From NCBI RefSeq assembly GCF_037024155.1, contig NZ_JAYKTS010000005.1, positions 62,001-126,000 on the forward strand: a stretch of DNA of 64,000 nt, read 5' to 3'. Positions 34,327-44,913 of this stretch are shown here, piece after piece. Numbering within the stretch: position 1 is the stretch's first letter; every line of letters begins with the position of its first letter. A model generated the notes under the pieces. The model was not told the origin of the DNA and did not search any database. It saw only the letters and a program-made list of their open reading frames with translations. Made by a program: the position numbers and the translations under genes. Origin of the DNA: Bacillus sp. 2205SS5-2 (lineage in GTDB: Bacteria; Bacillota; Bacilli; Bacillales; Bacillaceae_K).

Positions 34327-34899
34327 TTATATATCTTCTAATAGATCTTTTTCAGAATTTTCTTCTAAAGATAGGACTTCTTCAACTGGTTGATAAGAAG
34401 CTCCATAAAACTTTTCATCGTTATATGTATGAATCATACGATATGTTTTTTTCATTGCATCAAAGATAGACTCTTCCGAGTTCCCTGCAGGTGCCCAGTA
34501 AAGGATTTCCATTTGATTAATTTCATTAGTTGCTAAAGATCTTCTTCGGTATCCTATATTAGTTGCATGTTCAAAGCCTTCCCTTTTATAGAAATGTAGC
34601 CGTTTTTCTGAATCTGTATCTTCGTAATCAACAGGTTCGACTTCTAGAATGATGGGTTTGTTCTTTGCTTTTAGTTTCTCAATTAACTTATGTCCAAGTC
34701 CCTGACCTCGTGATTCCTTTGAAACAAATAAATAATCAATAAAAGTGAATTCCTCAAGTTCAGCATACATTAGGACATGGTGTTTCCCTTCATCCTTATG
34801 ATAAATATCACCCTTATCCTTTAATAAAGATTCCATGTGTTCCTTGGACTTCATTTCTTCAATTGGAAAATATTGATTTAATTTTTCATACCAATGCAT
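34327..34899 (-). CDS. yjbC: GNAT family acetyltransferase YjbC
   Basis: 190 residues (B. subtilis YjbC 192). Acetyl-CoA loop SRGQGLGHKLIEKLK, preceded by FIDYLFVSKE and followed by LHFYKREGFEHA. The C-terminal ~60 residues are an extra helical extension with an acidic end (EENSEKDLLEDI). In B. subtilis yjbC and spx are cotranscribed from stress-responsive promoters; here about 245 bp separate them with no terminator seen between, so cotranscription is possible. Confidence 0.9.
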   Translation of the reverse strand: MHWYEKLNQYFPIEEMKSKEHMESLLKDKGDIYHKDEGKHHVLMYAELEEFTFIDYLFVSKESRGQGLGHKLIEKLKAKNKPIILEVEPVDYEDTDSEKRLHFYKREGFEHATNIGYRRRSLATNEINQMEILYWAPAGNSEESIFDAMKKTYRMIHTYNDEKFYGASYQPVEEVLSLEENSEKDLLEDI

Positions 34900-35043
34900 A
34901 ATCTGCTCCCTTTATTTCTTATTTAGTAAACCTTATTGACTCAACCGATGATATTCCTATTATAAGCATAACAATTTTCACTAATTAGTCAAATAGACCA
35001 ATAGTAATATTCCCTAAATTTAATAAATTAAACAATCCGAACA

Positions 35044-35073
35044 AAAAAACTCGGCTTTCTCGCCGAGTTTTTT
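35044..35073 (-). terminator. Terminator of the DUF4015 gene
   Basis: AAAAAACTCGGC (35044-35055) / GCCGAGTTTTTT (35062-35073), 6-nt loop; minus strand ends in TTTTTTGT, directly beyond the stop codon. Confidence 0.93.
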
Positions 35074-35075
35074 GT

Positions 35076-36287
35076 TTAAGGAGTATAATCTACTCCTTTT
35101 GTATATTTATTTCCAGCATTCCAAATTAAATATTCCTTAATTCCTTGATCATTTAGTCCCTTAATTTGTGCTTCGATTTCAGCCTTACCATATACTTTAT
35201 AATTACCTGATCCTAACCATGTAGCTGTAAAATCTTGAATCCATGGTCTTGATATAGGTTGATTATCTAGTTCAGCTATCTTTTGATTTTCAACCTTAGC
35301 ATACTCAACGACAAGGTTATAAGGATCTAAATCCGGTTTGCTAATGCCAAAATAAGAAGTCCAGTGACTTGGATAAATCATGGAGGAAATGACGTCTACA
35401 TGTTCAGAGATTTTCGAAAAGTTTTGTCCAATTCCAGGTGCCTCTGGGAGGGTAGCTGTATAGCCAAAAATATCAACTGAAACGTTAACATCATACGGTT
35501 CAAGTTGCTCTTTCGCGTAAGCAACAAAACTTGTTACAGCATCTACACGTTTTTGTACATTATCTGATGAAGAGTTGTCAAACTCTCCTTTACTATAAAT
35601 AAGTTCCTCGTCCCTTCTTTCAAAACCTTCTGGGAAACGAACATAATCAAACTGAATCTCTTGAAAACCGAGCTTAGCTGCTTCAATGGCAATCCCGATA
35701 TTATAATCCCATACTTCTTTTAGAAATGGATTTACAAACGATTCGCCCCGCCCATTCTTCCAAACGGAATCTCCTTCTTTAAATGACCATTCTGGATGCT
35801 CTTTAGCCAATAAAGTGTCTTTAAACACAACAATCCTTGCTATAGGGTAAATTTCCTCTTTTTCCATTGTCTCTAGCATTGCTCTAGGGTCTTTAATAAA
35901 ATTTTCACCCACTTTTGCATAAGGGGATGATTCTTCAGGATTATACGTTACATTACCCCAATCATCTTTAATGTCAACGACCATAGCATTTAGATCTGTT
36001 TCGTTCAATAAACTAATTAAGTCATCAAATCGTCCGCCCCCAGCAGAGTGGCCAGTTACGTAAATTCCCCGAACAGCGTCTGGATAGGTAAACTCCAAAC
36101 CAGAATCATAAACAAAACGAGACATTCTCGAAGGAAGCTCTTTTAGGGATGACTCCTTCATGCTTTCTCTTTTCATGTGTAGAATCATTGCTTTAGGGTC
36201 ATTTTCTTCAGCAAATGCATCTTGTTGGAAAGGCACTAAGATCAGAACACTTACTCCTATTACCTTAATAAGTTCTTTCAATTTCAA
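35076..36287 (-). CDS. Secreted putative glycoside hydrolase (DUF4015)
   Basis: 403 residues. N-terminal signal peptide (LIKVIGVSVLILVPFQQDAFA, cut into ~26 residues) then a TIM-barrel-like domain of the DUF4015 putative glycosidase family: GIYVTGHSAGG, MVVDIKDDWGNVTY, FQEIQFDYVRFPEGF with its candidate acidic residue, VSVDIFGYTA, DVISSMIYPSHW and the end IKEYLIWNAGN. Probably acts on cell-wall or exopolysaccharide; the substrate is unknown. Monocistronic. Confidence 0.88.
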   Translation of the reverse strand: MKLKELIKVIGVSVLILVPFQQDAFAEENDPKAMILHMKRESMKESSLKELPSRMSRFVYDSGLEFTYPDAVRGIYVTGHSAGGGRFDDLISLLNETDLNAMVVDIKDDWGNVTYNPEESSPYAKVGENFIKDPRAMLETMEKEEIYPIARIVVFKDTLLAKEHPEWSFKEGDSVWKNGRGESFVNPFLKEVWDYNIGIAIEAAKLGFQEIQFDYVRFPEGFERRDEELIYSKGEFDNSSSDNVQKRVDAVTSFVAYAKEQLEPYDVNVSVDIFGYTATLPEAPGIGQNFSKISEHVDVISSMIYPSHWTSYFGISKPDLDPYNLVVEYAKVENQKIAELDNQPISRPWIQDFTATWLGSGNYKVYGKAEIEAQIKGLNDQGIKEYLIWNAGNKYTKGVDYTP

Positions 36288-36484
36288 TTTAATCTCTCCT
36301 CACCCTTAGTATAAACAGAACTGATGTAATTTTTCCAATCTATTTGTGGAAAATTGTTGGAAAACATAATCTCTATTATTCTATCAAGATTTTCACAAAA
36401 GTAAAACAGCCTTCAAGCAATTGTTTATATTTTCCCCAGGAAATATTGTTTCTTTCTTAGTATTCATGGCTTCTAAATTAAATA

Positions 36485-36646
36485 GGCTGTTTTGGCAAAG
36501 ATTGTTGCTTTTCGAACCAGTCTATAAACGATGATATCGCTTTGTCTCAGGGAATCTTTCGTCTATTTTTGATGAGTATTATCACCAAAATGGAGGACTT
36601 CATCTAAAAATTAACTTAACTACCAACAATGTAAACGAAGAACTCC
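36485..36646 (-). mobile_element. MITE-like mobile repeat, subtype A, diverged
   Basis: 162 bp in the opposite orientation to 13871: starts GGCTGTTTTGGCAAAG, ends about AACGAAGAACTCC. Interior CTTTCGTCTATTTTTGATG is well kept, the far end is mutated. The frame running out of it (36608-36729, ...ELPDDESIATVYQ...ILF stop) looks somewhat like a gene 3' remnant but has no start. No target duplication visible. It is the main content of the 36288-36821 gap. Confidence 0.75.
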
Positions 36647-36795
36647 CTGACGATGAATCCATCGCAACTGTTTACCAGGATAAAATCCATATTAATCTCA
36701 ATAAAGATAGAAGGCGTATTTTATTTTAGATTAGCTAAGTAATACATATATTCATAAATACTCAATTTTATACAAAAAAATTGAATAATGAAGAA

Positions 36796-36820
36796 AAAAC
36801 GATCTCAAAGAGATCGTTTT
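36796..36820 (-). terminator. Terminator of the opp operon
   Basis: AAAACGATCT (36796-36805) / AGATCGTTTT (36811-36820), 5-nt loop; minus strand continues TTC and T-rich sequence. Two bases beyond the oppF stop. Confidence 0.9.
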
Positions 36821-36821
36821 A

Positions 36822-37766
36822 TTAATGCCTATATTGAGCTTGGTATTGGGCAAATTCTTTTTCCGAACAGTAAATATAGTGACCCGGTGCAACTTCTCTC
36901 ATTTCTACTTGGTCTTCTTGGGTGTAATTATGAACCGCTGGATCATATGATTTTCTTGTACGTGAGCGTTCATAATCAGGATCTGGCAGTGGAATGGCAG
37001 ATAGTAGTGACTGCGTATAGGGATGTAATGGGTTCTTATATAATACGTCACTTGGCGCAATTTCTACAAGCTTTCCAAAATACATAACGCCAATTCGATC
37101 ACTAATGTATTTGACCATGGATAGATCATGGGCAATGAACAAGAAAGTTAAACCTTTTTCTTGTTGTAGATCTTTCAGTAAGTTCACTACCTGTGCTTGG
37201 ATAGATACATCAAGAGCAGAAATAGGCTCATCCGCAATAATAAATTCAGGATCCACCGCTAAGGCACGTGCAACTCCAATACGTTGACGCTGACCACCAG
37301 AGAATTCATGTGGATAACGGTTCGCATGTTCACGGTTTAACCCTACTGTTTCAAGAAGATCATATACTCTGTTCATACGATCTTCTTTCGATTTGGCTAA
37401 TCCGTGAATATCAATACCTTCAGCGATAATATCTGCTACCTTCATACGTGGGTTTAACGACGCATATGGATCTTGGAAGATCATTTGCATCTTTTGATTG
37501 AATTTCTTCAATTGCGATCTAGATTTTTTTCCATGAACATCTTCACCTTTAAATACAACATTTCCGCCCGTTGCATCATAAAGTCGAATAATCGTCCGCC
37601 CTGTAGTTGACTTACCACAACCTGACTCACCAACTAACCCTAAGGTTTCTCCCTTATAAATATCAAAAGAGATATCATCAACAGCTTTTACCATATTAGG
37701 TTTTCCTGAATTAAAATATTGTTTTAAATTTTTTATTTCAAGTAACTTTTCATTTGTTTGTGTCAT
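36822..37766 (-). CDS. oppF: Oligopeptide ABC transporter ATP-binding protein OppF
   Basis: 314 residues. ABC ATPase: Walker A GESGCGKSTTGR, signature SGGQRQRIGVARAL, Walker B IIADEPISALDVS, H-loop FIAHDLS, and the oligopeptide-transporter C-terminal domain (NPLHPYTQSLL). Pairs with OppD at the cytoplasmic face to power peptide uptake, which in Bacillus feeds nutrition, competence and sporulation signalling. Start codon overlaps the oppD stop (TAATG). Confidence 0.94.
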   Translation of the reverse strand: MTQTNEKLLEIKNLKQYFNSGKPNMVKAVDDISFDIYKGETLGLVGESGCGKSTTGRTIIRLYDATGGNVVFKGEDVHGKKSRSQLKKFNQKMQMIFQDPYASLNPRMKVADIIAEGIDIHGLAKSKEDRMNRVYDLLETVGLNREHANRYPHEFSGGQRQRIGVARALAVDPEFIIADEPISALDVSIQAQVVNLLKDLQQEKGLTFLFIAHDLSMVKYISDRIGVMYFGKLVEIAPSDVLYKNPLHPYTQSLLSAIPLPDPDYERSRTRKSYDPAVHNYTQEDQVEMREVAPGHYIYCSEKEFAQYQAQYRH

Positions 37767-38836
37767 TATGCTTTAACCCCCTCGAATAGCACAGGCTTTT
37801 CATAGTTAGCTGGCATTGTGCGCTGTCTAAGTTTTACTGCTTCTGGAGGCTCAACTTGTGGTGCATCAGGGTGCATTAACCATGATTTCACAATGTGAGT
37901 ATCAGACACCTTGTACATTGGTGGTTCTTTTTCTAAATCTACTTTCAAAGCATATTCGCTTCTTAAAGCGAATGCATCACCCTTAGGAGGGTTTAATAAA
38001 TCTGGAGGTGTTCCGGGAATCGCTGTTAATTTTGCCTTAGTCTCTGTTTCAAGAGTAGGCATTGAACCTAATAATCCCCAAGTATAAGGGTGTCTCGGAT
38101 CATAAAAAATCTCGTCGACGGTTCCTGATTCCACGATTTGACCACCATACATAACCGCCACACGATCAGCCACGTTTGCTACTACACCAAGATCATGGGT
38201 AATAAAAATAATCGACGTATCGATTTTATTTTGTAAGTCCTTCATTAACTCCAGGATCTGAGCTTGAATCGTAACATCTAATGCTGTCGTTGGCTCATCG
38301 GCAATTAAAATTTTCGGGTTACAAGCAAGTGCGATAGCAATTACGACACGTTGCCGTTGTCCACCTGAAAATTGATGAGGATATTGCTTAATACGCGCTT
38401 CTGGATTTGGAAGCCCAACCAATTTCAATAATTCAATAGAACGTTTACGGGCATCAGCCTTACTTAATTTTTGATGCTTCAGTAAGGGCTCCATAATTTG
38501 CTTTCCAATCATCATGGTTGGATTTAACGAAGTCATTGGATCTTGGAAAATCATCGATATATCTTTACCGCGGACTTTTTGCATTTCTTTTTCAGATTGT
38601 TTTGCTAAGTCCCTTCCTTCAAACACCATCTCACCGTGCTTAATAAAGCCAGGAGGGTTTGGAATTAAACGCATAATTGCTTTTGTCGTTACCGATTTAC
38701 CTGAACCCGACTCTCCTACGATTGCTAGTGTTTCCCCTTTATCAAGGTGAAAATCAACGCCACGTACCGCTTGAACCTCTCCTCCATGCGTTTTGAAGGA
38801 GACATGCAGGTCTTTAACATCTAATAATCTTGTCAT
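37766..38836 (-). CDS. oppD: Oligopeptide ABC transporter ATP-binding protein OppD
   Basis: 356 residues. Walker A GESGSGKSVTTKA, signature SGGQRQRVVIAIAL, Walker B LIADEPTTALDVT, H-loop FITHDLGVV, then the oligo_HPY C-terminal extension (DPRHPYTWGLLGSMP). Partner of OppF. Gap of 20 bp from oppC. Gene order oppA-B-C-D-F equals that of B. subtilis. Confidence 0.94.
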   Translation of the reverse strand: MTRLLDVKDLHVSFKTHGGEVQAVRGVDFHLDKGETLAIVGESGSGKSVTTKAIMRLIPNPPGFIKHGEMVFEGRDLAKQSEKEMQKVRGKDISMIFQDPMTSLNPTMMIGKQIMEPLLKHQKLSKADARKRSIELLKLVGLPNPEARIKQYPHQFSGGQRQRVVIAIALACNPKILIADEPTTALDVTIQAQILELMKDLQNKIDTSIIFITHDLGVVANVADRVAVMYGGQIVESGTVDEIFYDPRHPYTWGLLGSMPTLETETKAKLTAIPGTPPDLLNPPKGDAFALRSEYALKVDLEKEPPMYKVSDTHIVKSWLMHPDAPQVEPPEAVKLRQRTMPANYEKPVLFEGVKA

Positions 38837-38856
38837 CTTTATTTCCCCTTCCTTTT

Positions 38857-39888
38857 TTACTTACGCATTTTTGGATCGAGTGCATCACGAAGTCCATCAG
38901 CCATCAAGTTAAATCCTAAAATGATTACCGAAATTACAACTGCAGGATAAGTCATCATATGTGGGTAGGTTTGAAGAGAACGGAACCCTTCATTTACCAA
39001 TGATCCCAGTGAAGCTAATGGTGCTTGAATTCCTAATCCAATAAAACTTAAAAATGCTTCTGTAAAAATTGCACCAGGTACTGTAAACATTGTTGTAATA
39101 ATAATTGGTCCCATTACATTTGGAAGTAAATGCTTCCAAATCAAACGATTTCCAGAAGCTCCTAGTGTTTTTGAAGCTAGCACGAATTCTTGATTTTTCA
39201 ATTGGAGGATTTGTCCACGAACAATCCTTGCCATACCAACCCAACCAGTAATAACCATCGCCATCGTAATTGAGAAAATACCTGGTTCGAAGATGAGAAT
39301 GAAAAGGATTACAACAATTAAGTTAGGAATACCTACGAGAATTTCGATAAATCGCTGCATGATATTATCAACACGACCACCATAGTAGCCTGACACTCCT
39401 CCATATGCGATTCCAATAAATAAATCAATAGTTGCAGCTAAAATGGCAATATACAACGAAATACGAGTCCCTTGCCACGTCCTTGTAAAGATGTCACGAC
39501 CAAGGTCGTCAGTTCCAAACCAGTAATTAACTTCAACTTCCTTTGCTTCGTACCAATCAAAACCATCTCGGTCTACTCCATCAAATGGAAGAAACTCAAT
39601 GTTCTCTAGTACAGGAATTTTAGGTGGAAGCTTAGCATGACGTATATTTTGATCACTATACTCATACTCATTCATAAACGGTCCAACTACGGCCATAATT
39701 AGCGTGAGAATGACTAAAATCATGCCAAAAATAGCTCCCTTATTTTTTCGCAGACGGATCCACGCATCTTGCCAAAAATTCAAACTAGGACGAGCTATCA
39801 CCTCTGCATCACTGTCACTTACAGCAGTTCGTTCAAACAGGGAAGGTGATAAGTTTTGTTCTGTATCTTGTTGTTTTTTAATATCCAT
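38857..39888 (-). CDS. oppC: Oligopeptide ABC transporter permease OppC
   Basis: 343 residues. Cytoplasmic N-terminus, one helix, a large external loop containing GVDRDGFDWYEAKEVEVNYWFG (split by the membrane predictor view), then five helices with the permease EAA-loop motif EFVLASKTLGASGNRLIWKH. The loop insertion of about 40 residues after IPVLENIEFLPF is typical of OppC in Bacillus. Start overlaps the oppB stop. Confidence 0.93.
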   Translation of the reverse strand: MDIKKQQDTEQNLSPSLFERTAVSDSDAEVIARPSLNFWQDAWIRLRKNKGAIFGMILVILTLIMAVVGPFMNEYEYSDQNIRHAKLPPKIPVLENIEFLPFDGVDRDGFDWYEAKEVEVNYWFGTDDLGRDIFTRTWQGTRISLYIAILAATIDLFIGIAYGGVSGYYGGRVDNIMQRFIEILVGIPNLIVVILFILIFEPGIFSITMAMVITGWVGMARIVRGQILQLKNQEFVLASKTLGASGNRLIWKHLLPNVMGPIIITTMFTVPGAIFTEAFLSFIGLGIQAPLASLGSLVNEGFRSLQTYPHMMTYPAVVISVIILGFNLMADGLRDALDPKMRK

Positions 39889-40817
39889 TATTTTTTCCCC
39901 CCTGCTAAACGTATACGTGGATCAACAACGCCATAAAGAATATCCACTAGGAAAATAACTGCGATGAATAAGAAACTATAAAATAATGTGGTACCCATAA
40001 TCACAGTGTAGTCATTCGTATTAATCGACGATACGAACTGCGGTCCCAAACCAGGAACAGCAAATATTTGCTCGATTACAAGAGTACCGGTCATAAGAGC
40101 TACTGTCATAGGACCAATAATTGTAATAACCGGAATAAGTGCATTACGAATTGCATGCTTAAACACTATTGCTGTACGACTAATCCCTTTTGCTCTAGCT
40201 AGTAGAATATAGTCAGAACCTAATACTTCAAGCATTTCGGTTCGCATAAAACGAGCAATCTGTGCTATAACAAATACGGTTAAAGATAGCGTTGGAAGAA
40301 TACTGTATTCCCAACCTTCCCATAACGCAACTGGCAACCATCGTAATTCAACCCCAACGTAATATTGAAGAAGCGCAGCAAATACGAAAGATGGGATGGA
40401 AATACCGATAACCGCTATGATGGTCGAGCCGTAATCCCAAAATGTATTGTGCTTTATGGCTGCAAGTATACCTAAACCTAATCCTAATAACGTTCCTAAT
40501 ACCATTGCTTGGAATCCGAGCTGTGCGGAAGGTCCAATTCGCTCAGTAATGATTTTTGAGACTGGACGGTTATCATACTGAAAAGACACACCCAAATCTC
40601 CTTGAGCTAAATTAGCCATATATTTTACATATTGAACTGGGAGAGGATCATTTAAACCGTATTTTTCGAGAATAATTTCTTGTTGAGCTGGACTCAATCT
40701 CTCTTGGTTTGTGAGTGGTGATCCAGGAAGGAGCTTCATTAGAAAGAAAGTAGCTGTAGCAATGATGAGCAAAGTGATGATCATATAACCTAAACGCTGA
40801 ATTGTGTATTTGACCAT
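39888..40817 (-). CDS. oppB: Oligopeptide ABC transporter permease OppB
   Basis: 309 residues, six membrane helices. N-terminal YTIQRLGYMIITLLIIATATFFLM (first helix) and the EAA loop DYILLARAKGISRTAIVFKH are standard for OppB/DppB. Forms the channel with OppC. A hairpin separates it from oppA upstream, so its level is likely lower than that of the binding protein. ATG preceded by AAAAGGGGGG. Confidence 0.93.
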   Translation of the reverse strand: MVKYTIQRLGYMIITLLIIATATFFLMKLLPGSPLTNQERLSPAQQEIILEKYGLNDPLPVQYVKYMANLAQGDLGVSFQYDNRPVSKIITERIGPSAQLGFQAMVLGTLLGLGLGILAAIKHNTFWDYGSTIIAVIGISIPSFVFAALLQYYVGVELRWLPVALWEGWEYSILPTLSLTVFVIAQIARFMRTEMLEVLGSDYILLARAKGISRTAIVFKHAIRNALIPVITIIGPMTVALMTGTLVIEQIFAVPGLGPQFVSSINTNDYTVIMGTTLFYSFLFIAVIFLVDILYGVVDPRIRLAGGKK

Positions 40818-40925
40818 GCTGAGCCCCCCTTTTTAGAGATTTTTTTATTTATTATATCATAATAATAGTTACATTAATTATTTTCAATCTATTTGATATA
40901 TTTCGATAATTTTCGCTTATCGTGG

Positions 40926-40964
40926 AAAAAGGAGAGTATATGCACATGCATACACTCTCCTTTT
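40926..40964 (-). terminator. Hairpin between oppA and oppB, probable partial terminator
   Basis: AAAAGGAGAGT on one side pairs with ACTCTCCTTTT on the other, with an extended arm TATGCA; the minus strand continues CTTTTTCC. It lies about 23 bp after oppA. Position suggests that it trims most transcripts after oppA, as is usual for binding-protein operons. Confidence 0.8.
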
Positions 40965-40986
40965 GATGTTCTGCTAGTACTTTCTA

Positions 40987-42663
40987 CTACTCAATGTATG
41001 CCCATTTGTAGCTATTGTCTGCTCCGAAAGAGTGACGAAGAATACCATTAACGTATTCACGCTCTAAGAATGCAGTTCCACGTTGGTACATTGGAGAAAT
41101 TGCAGCATCATCAAACAAGATTTTTTCAGCGTCAGCCATTGCTTGCCAACGAGCATCTAAATCACTTAGTAGTTCACCTTTAGATTGCTCAATTAGTTTG
41201 TCATACTCTGGGTTAGAATATCCCATTTGGTTGTGAGCGCCATCTGTTACGAACATGTCAACAAATGTCATCGGATCTGGATAATCCGGTCCCCAACCAG
41301 CAAATGAGAAGTCATAATCTAAGTTAGATTCTAAATCAAGTTTTTGTTTGAAAGGCATTTGCTTAATAGTAACAGTTAAGCCTTCTAGGTTACGCTCTAG
41401 TTCTTCTTTCAAGAATTCACCGATTTTTTTAGAGCTTTCAGAATCATAGTTCAATAATTCAATTGAAGCTTCTTCGAATCCTTCTTCTTCTTTTGCTTTA
41501 GCCCAATGCTCTTTAGCCATTTCAGCGTTTGTTTCATTCATGTTACCGTTGATTGAACGGAAGTCATTTCCATCAGGACCAAAAACAAATTCTTGAGGTA
41601 CTAAATAGTAAGCTGGTGTTGAACCGTTATTAAGAAGTACATCAGTTAAACCTTGTTTGTCCCAAGCCATATCAAATGCTTTACGAGCATTCACATTTTT
41701 TAGAACTTCGTGACCATGGTTGAACCGTAGGAAAAATACAGATGTATCTGGACGAGTTTTGAAATTGTCGTCGCTTTTCCACTTGTCTACGAATTCAGCG
41801 TCTAAACCAGTAACATCCATTTTATCCGTTTCATAAAGAGATACGCTAGTTGCAACATCTTTTACAATATTATAATTGATTTCTTCCAATTTAACCGTTT
41901 CGTTATCCCAATATTCCGTGTTTTTCGATAACTGGTAGCTTTGCTCATGTTTCCAATCAGACAATACGAAAGGTCCATTGTATAGAGCGTTAGCTGCTTC
42001 TAAACCATATTGATCGCCTTGTTCAGTTACAAATGCTTCTTTCTGAGGATAGAAAGTTGCGAAAGATAATAATGCTTTGAAGTAGGGAACTTGTGTTTCA
42101 AGAGTTACTTCAAGTGTTTTTTCATCTACTGCTTTTACACCTAATTCATCAATTGCAACGTCGCCCGAGTTTACAGCAGCTGCATTTTTGATGTCATACA
42201 TGATGTAAGCATATTCAGCTCCAGTATCAGGATTTAGAGCTTTTTTCCAAGCATACTCAAAATCTTGAGCTGTTACTGGAGAACCGTCAGACCATTTTGC
42301 GTCACGAATTTTAAACGTGTAAGTCATTCCATCTTCACTGACAGTAGGCTCACCTTCTGCCATTCCTTCAACAGGCTCATCGTTTTCACCTAATCGATAT
42401 AATCCTTCGAATACACTGTTCATTACATCAAATGAAACAGCGTCAGTTGCTAGAGAGGAATCCATAGATGGAATCTCAGAAGTACTTCTTAAGTTAAGTA
42501 CTTGGTCTCTTTCTTCTGCATCCGTATCATCTTGTGATACATCAGTGTCTTTGTCTTTGTCTTTGTCTTTGTCTCCATCACCATTGTCATCTCCGCCGCA
42601 AGCAGCTAAGAAAGTAGATAGTGCTAGAAGAAGAACTAATAAAAATGCTAATTTTTTCTTCAT
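40987..42663 (-). CDS. oppA: Oligopeptide-binding lipoprotein OppA
   Basis: 558 residues. Lipobox STFLAAC (Cys about 22), a (KD)n linker coded by a hexanucleotide repeat, then the extracellular peptide-binding domain (family 5): TSEIPSMDSSLATDAVSF, DAKWSDGSPVTAQDFEYAWK, YNGPFVLSDWKHE, AGWGPDYPDPMTF. Captures oligopeptides for OppBCDF. Promoter upstream at 42724-42751. Could equally be a dipeptide or pheromone specialist; sequence alone does not fix peptide preference. Confidence 0.93.
   Translation of the reverse strand: MKKKLAFLLVLLLALSTFLAACGGDDNGDGDKDKDKDKDTDVSQDDTDAEERDQVLNLRSTSEIPSMDSSLATDAVSFDVMNSVFEGLYRLGENDEPVEGMAEGEPTVSEDGMTYTFKIRDAKWSDGSPVTAQDFEYAWKKALNPDTGAEYAYIMYDIKNAAAVNSGDVAIDELGVKAVDEKTLEVTLETQVPYFKALLSFATFYPQKEAFVTEQGDQYGLEAANALYNGPFVLSDWKHEQSYQLSKNTEYWDNETVKLEEINYNIVKDVATSVSLYETDKMDVTGLDAEFVDKWKSDDNFKTRPDTSVFFLRFNHGHEVLKNVNARKAFDMAWDKQGLTDVLLNNGSTPAYYLVPQEFVFGPDGNDFRSINGNMNETNAEMAKEHWAKAKEEEGFEEASIELLNYDSESSKKIGEFLKEELERNLEGLTVTIKQMPFKQKLDLESNLDYDFSFAGWGPDYPDPMTFVDMFVTDGAHNQMGYSNPEYDKLIEQSKGELLSDLDARWQAMADAEKILFDDAAISPMYQRGTAFLEREYVNGILRHSFGADNSYKWAYIE
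42546..42574. repeat. Hexanucleotide tandem repeat in the oppA linker
   Basis: GTCTTT repeated about 4.5 times, coding for alternating Lys-Asp right after the lipoprotein cysteine. Repeat-number change would keep frame and only vary linker length. Confidence 0.85.
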
Positions 42664-42723
42664 TCTGAAATTGCCCCCCCGTATTAATATTTATCTTCTA
42701 ATTTGTCAGAAGATTCGTTACCT

Positions 42724-42751
42724 ATTATATCGCATCTGATATTTTTTGCAA
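42724..42751 (-). promoter_or_regulatory. Sigma-A promoter of the opp operon
   Basis: Minus strand TTGCAA (42746-42751), 16-bp spacer, TATAAT (42724-42729), 61 bp upstream of oppA. The rest of the 42752-43177 gap shows no further assignable feature. Confidence 0.65.
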
Positions 42752-43177
42752 TATATATTTAACAGTTTTTTTGCAAAACTGTCATAAACGACATTTAAAT
42801 GTTGATATCACAATGTTTTTTCAAGAACAAGAATGGAAACAAAATTCGATACAATCTCTACATTTTCTCTCAATTTCTAAAATCAATACTACTTTTTCCG
42901 ATGGAAAATAAGGAACTTTGTCATTTGTTTTTTTGTATAAACAATCATTTTATCGAATAATAATTAATCGTACCATCGTTATTTAAATCTCCTCTAATCC
43001 CTTGTTCTTTGTGATAGCACTTACATCCTCTCACCCGTCCTCCTGAAAAAGATAATTGTACACTTATACAGCACACTCCATTTTTTTCTAAATCTACCAT
43101 TCCTACTTTCATTATTTCTTTTCAATTACACATCCTGTATACTACAATCAAGCAAATAGTGAAGTTGGTGATTATTT

Positions 43178-43564
43178 ATGAAAAATAAATATTTTTTGAT
43201 TTTTTTTCTCCTCTCTAGTATTTTTTCTGTTTCCCTTATCTTTTCTTTCTTCTCAGAAGAAAATTTTGTTACTTCATTCATTAATAGTTCCTTTTTATTA
43301 GGCATTTTATTACTAATGATTGGATCTTTTAGTTTTGTAATAGAGGCTGGCTTTTTTAATGGAATTGTTTATAGCTTTAAGAGATTTCGCAAAAGTACGA
43401 AAGAGGGCAGTTTCTTCGCACAGTATGATGATCTGGATGATACGAAAGAAATTCATGAAGAATATGTTGTGAAAAAACAATTCACGATGACACGACCATT
43501 TCTCTATGTAGGACTACTAATGGTTGTTGGAACAACCATTATTTCATATGTATTCCTTACTTGA
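43178..43564 (+). CDS. DUF3899 membrane protein
   Basis: 128 residues with three hydrophobic segments: residues 5-23, 35-60 and 105-125, and a charged middle part (FKRFRKSTKEGSFFAQYDDLDD). Matches the DUF3899 family, often found next to trpS in Bacillus; function unknown. The stop codon overlaps the -35 region of the trpS promoter. Confidence 0.8.
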   Translation: MKNKYFLIFFLLSSIFSVSLIFSFFSEENFVTSFINSSFLLGILLLMIGSFSFVIEAGFFNGIVYSFKRFRKSTKEGSFFAQYDDLDDTKEIHEEYVVKKQFTMTRPFLYVGLLMVVGTTIISYVFLT

Positions 43565-43589
43565 TTGTCGTTGAATAGTTCGGTATAAT
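43561..43589 (+). promoter_or_regulatory. trpS: trpS promoter
   Basis: TTGATT (43561-43566), 17-bp spacer, TATAAT (43584-43589), about 30 bp before the T-box leader. Confidence 0.75.
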
Positions 43590-43619
43590 TTTTTTATCTT
43601 CATATTTTAAAGCGTAGAA

Positions 43620-44885
<1,266 letters not shown>

Positions 44886-44887
<2 letters not shown>

Positions 44888-44911
44888 AAAGGAAGCCTAT
44901 TGGCTTCCTTT
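44886..44911. terminator. Bidirectional terminator of trpS and yjbA
   Basis: AAAAGGAAGCC / GGCTTCCTTTT with TATT loop, at the 3' ends of two convergent genes. Confidence 0.92.
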
Positions 44912-44913
44912 TA

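Noticed and set aside
36608-36729. Possible protein C-terminus ending ILF-stop
   Set aside because: Its first part is the far end of the subtype A repeat at 36485-36646, and only about 28 codons lie outside it; no start or family.
42545-42739. Frame with SLSLSLSLSP on the plus strand
   Set aside because: Complement of the KD-coding hexanucleotide repeat in oppA.
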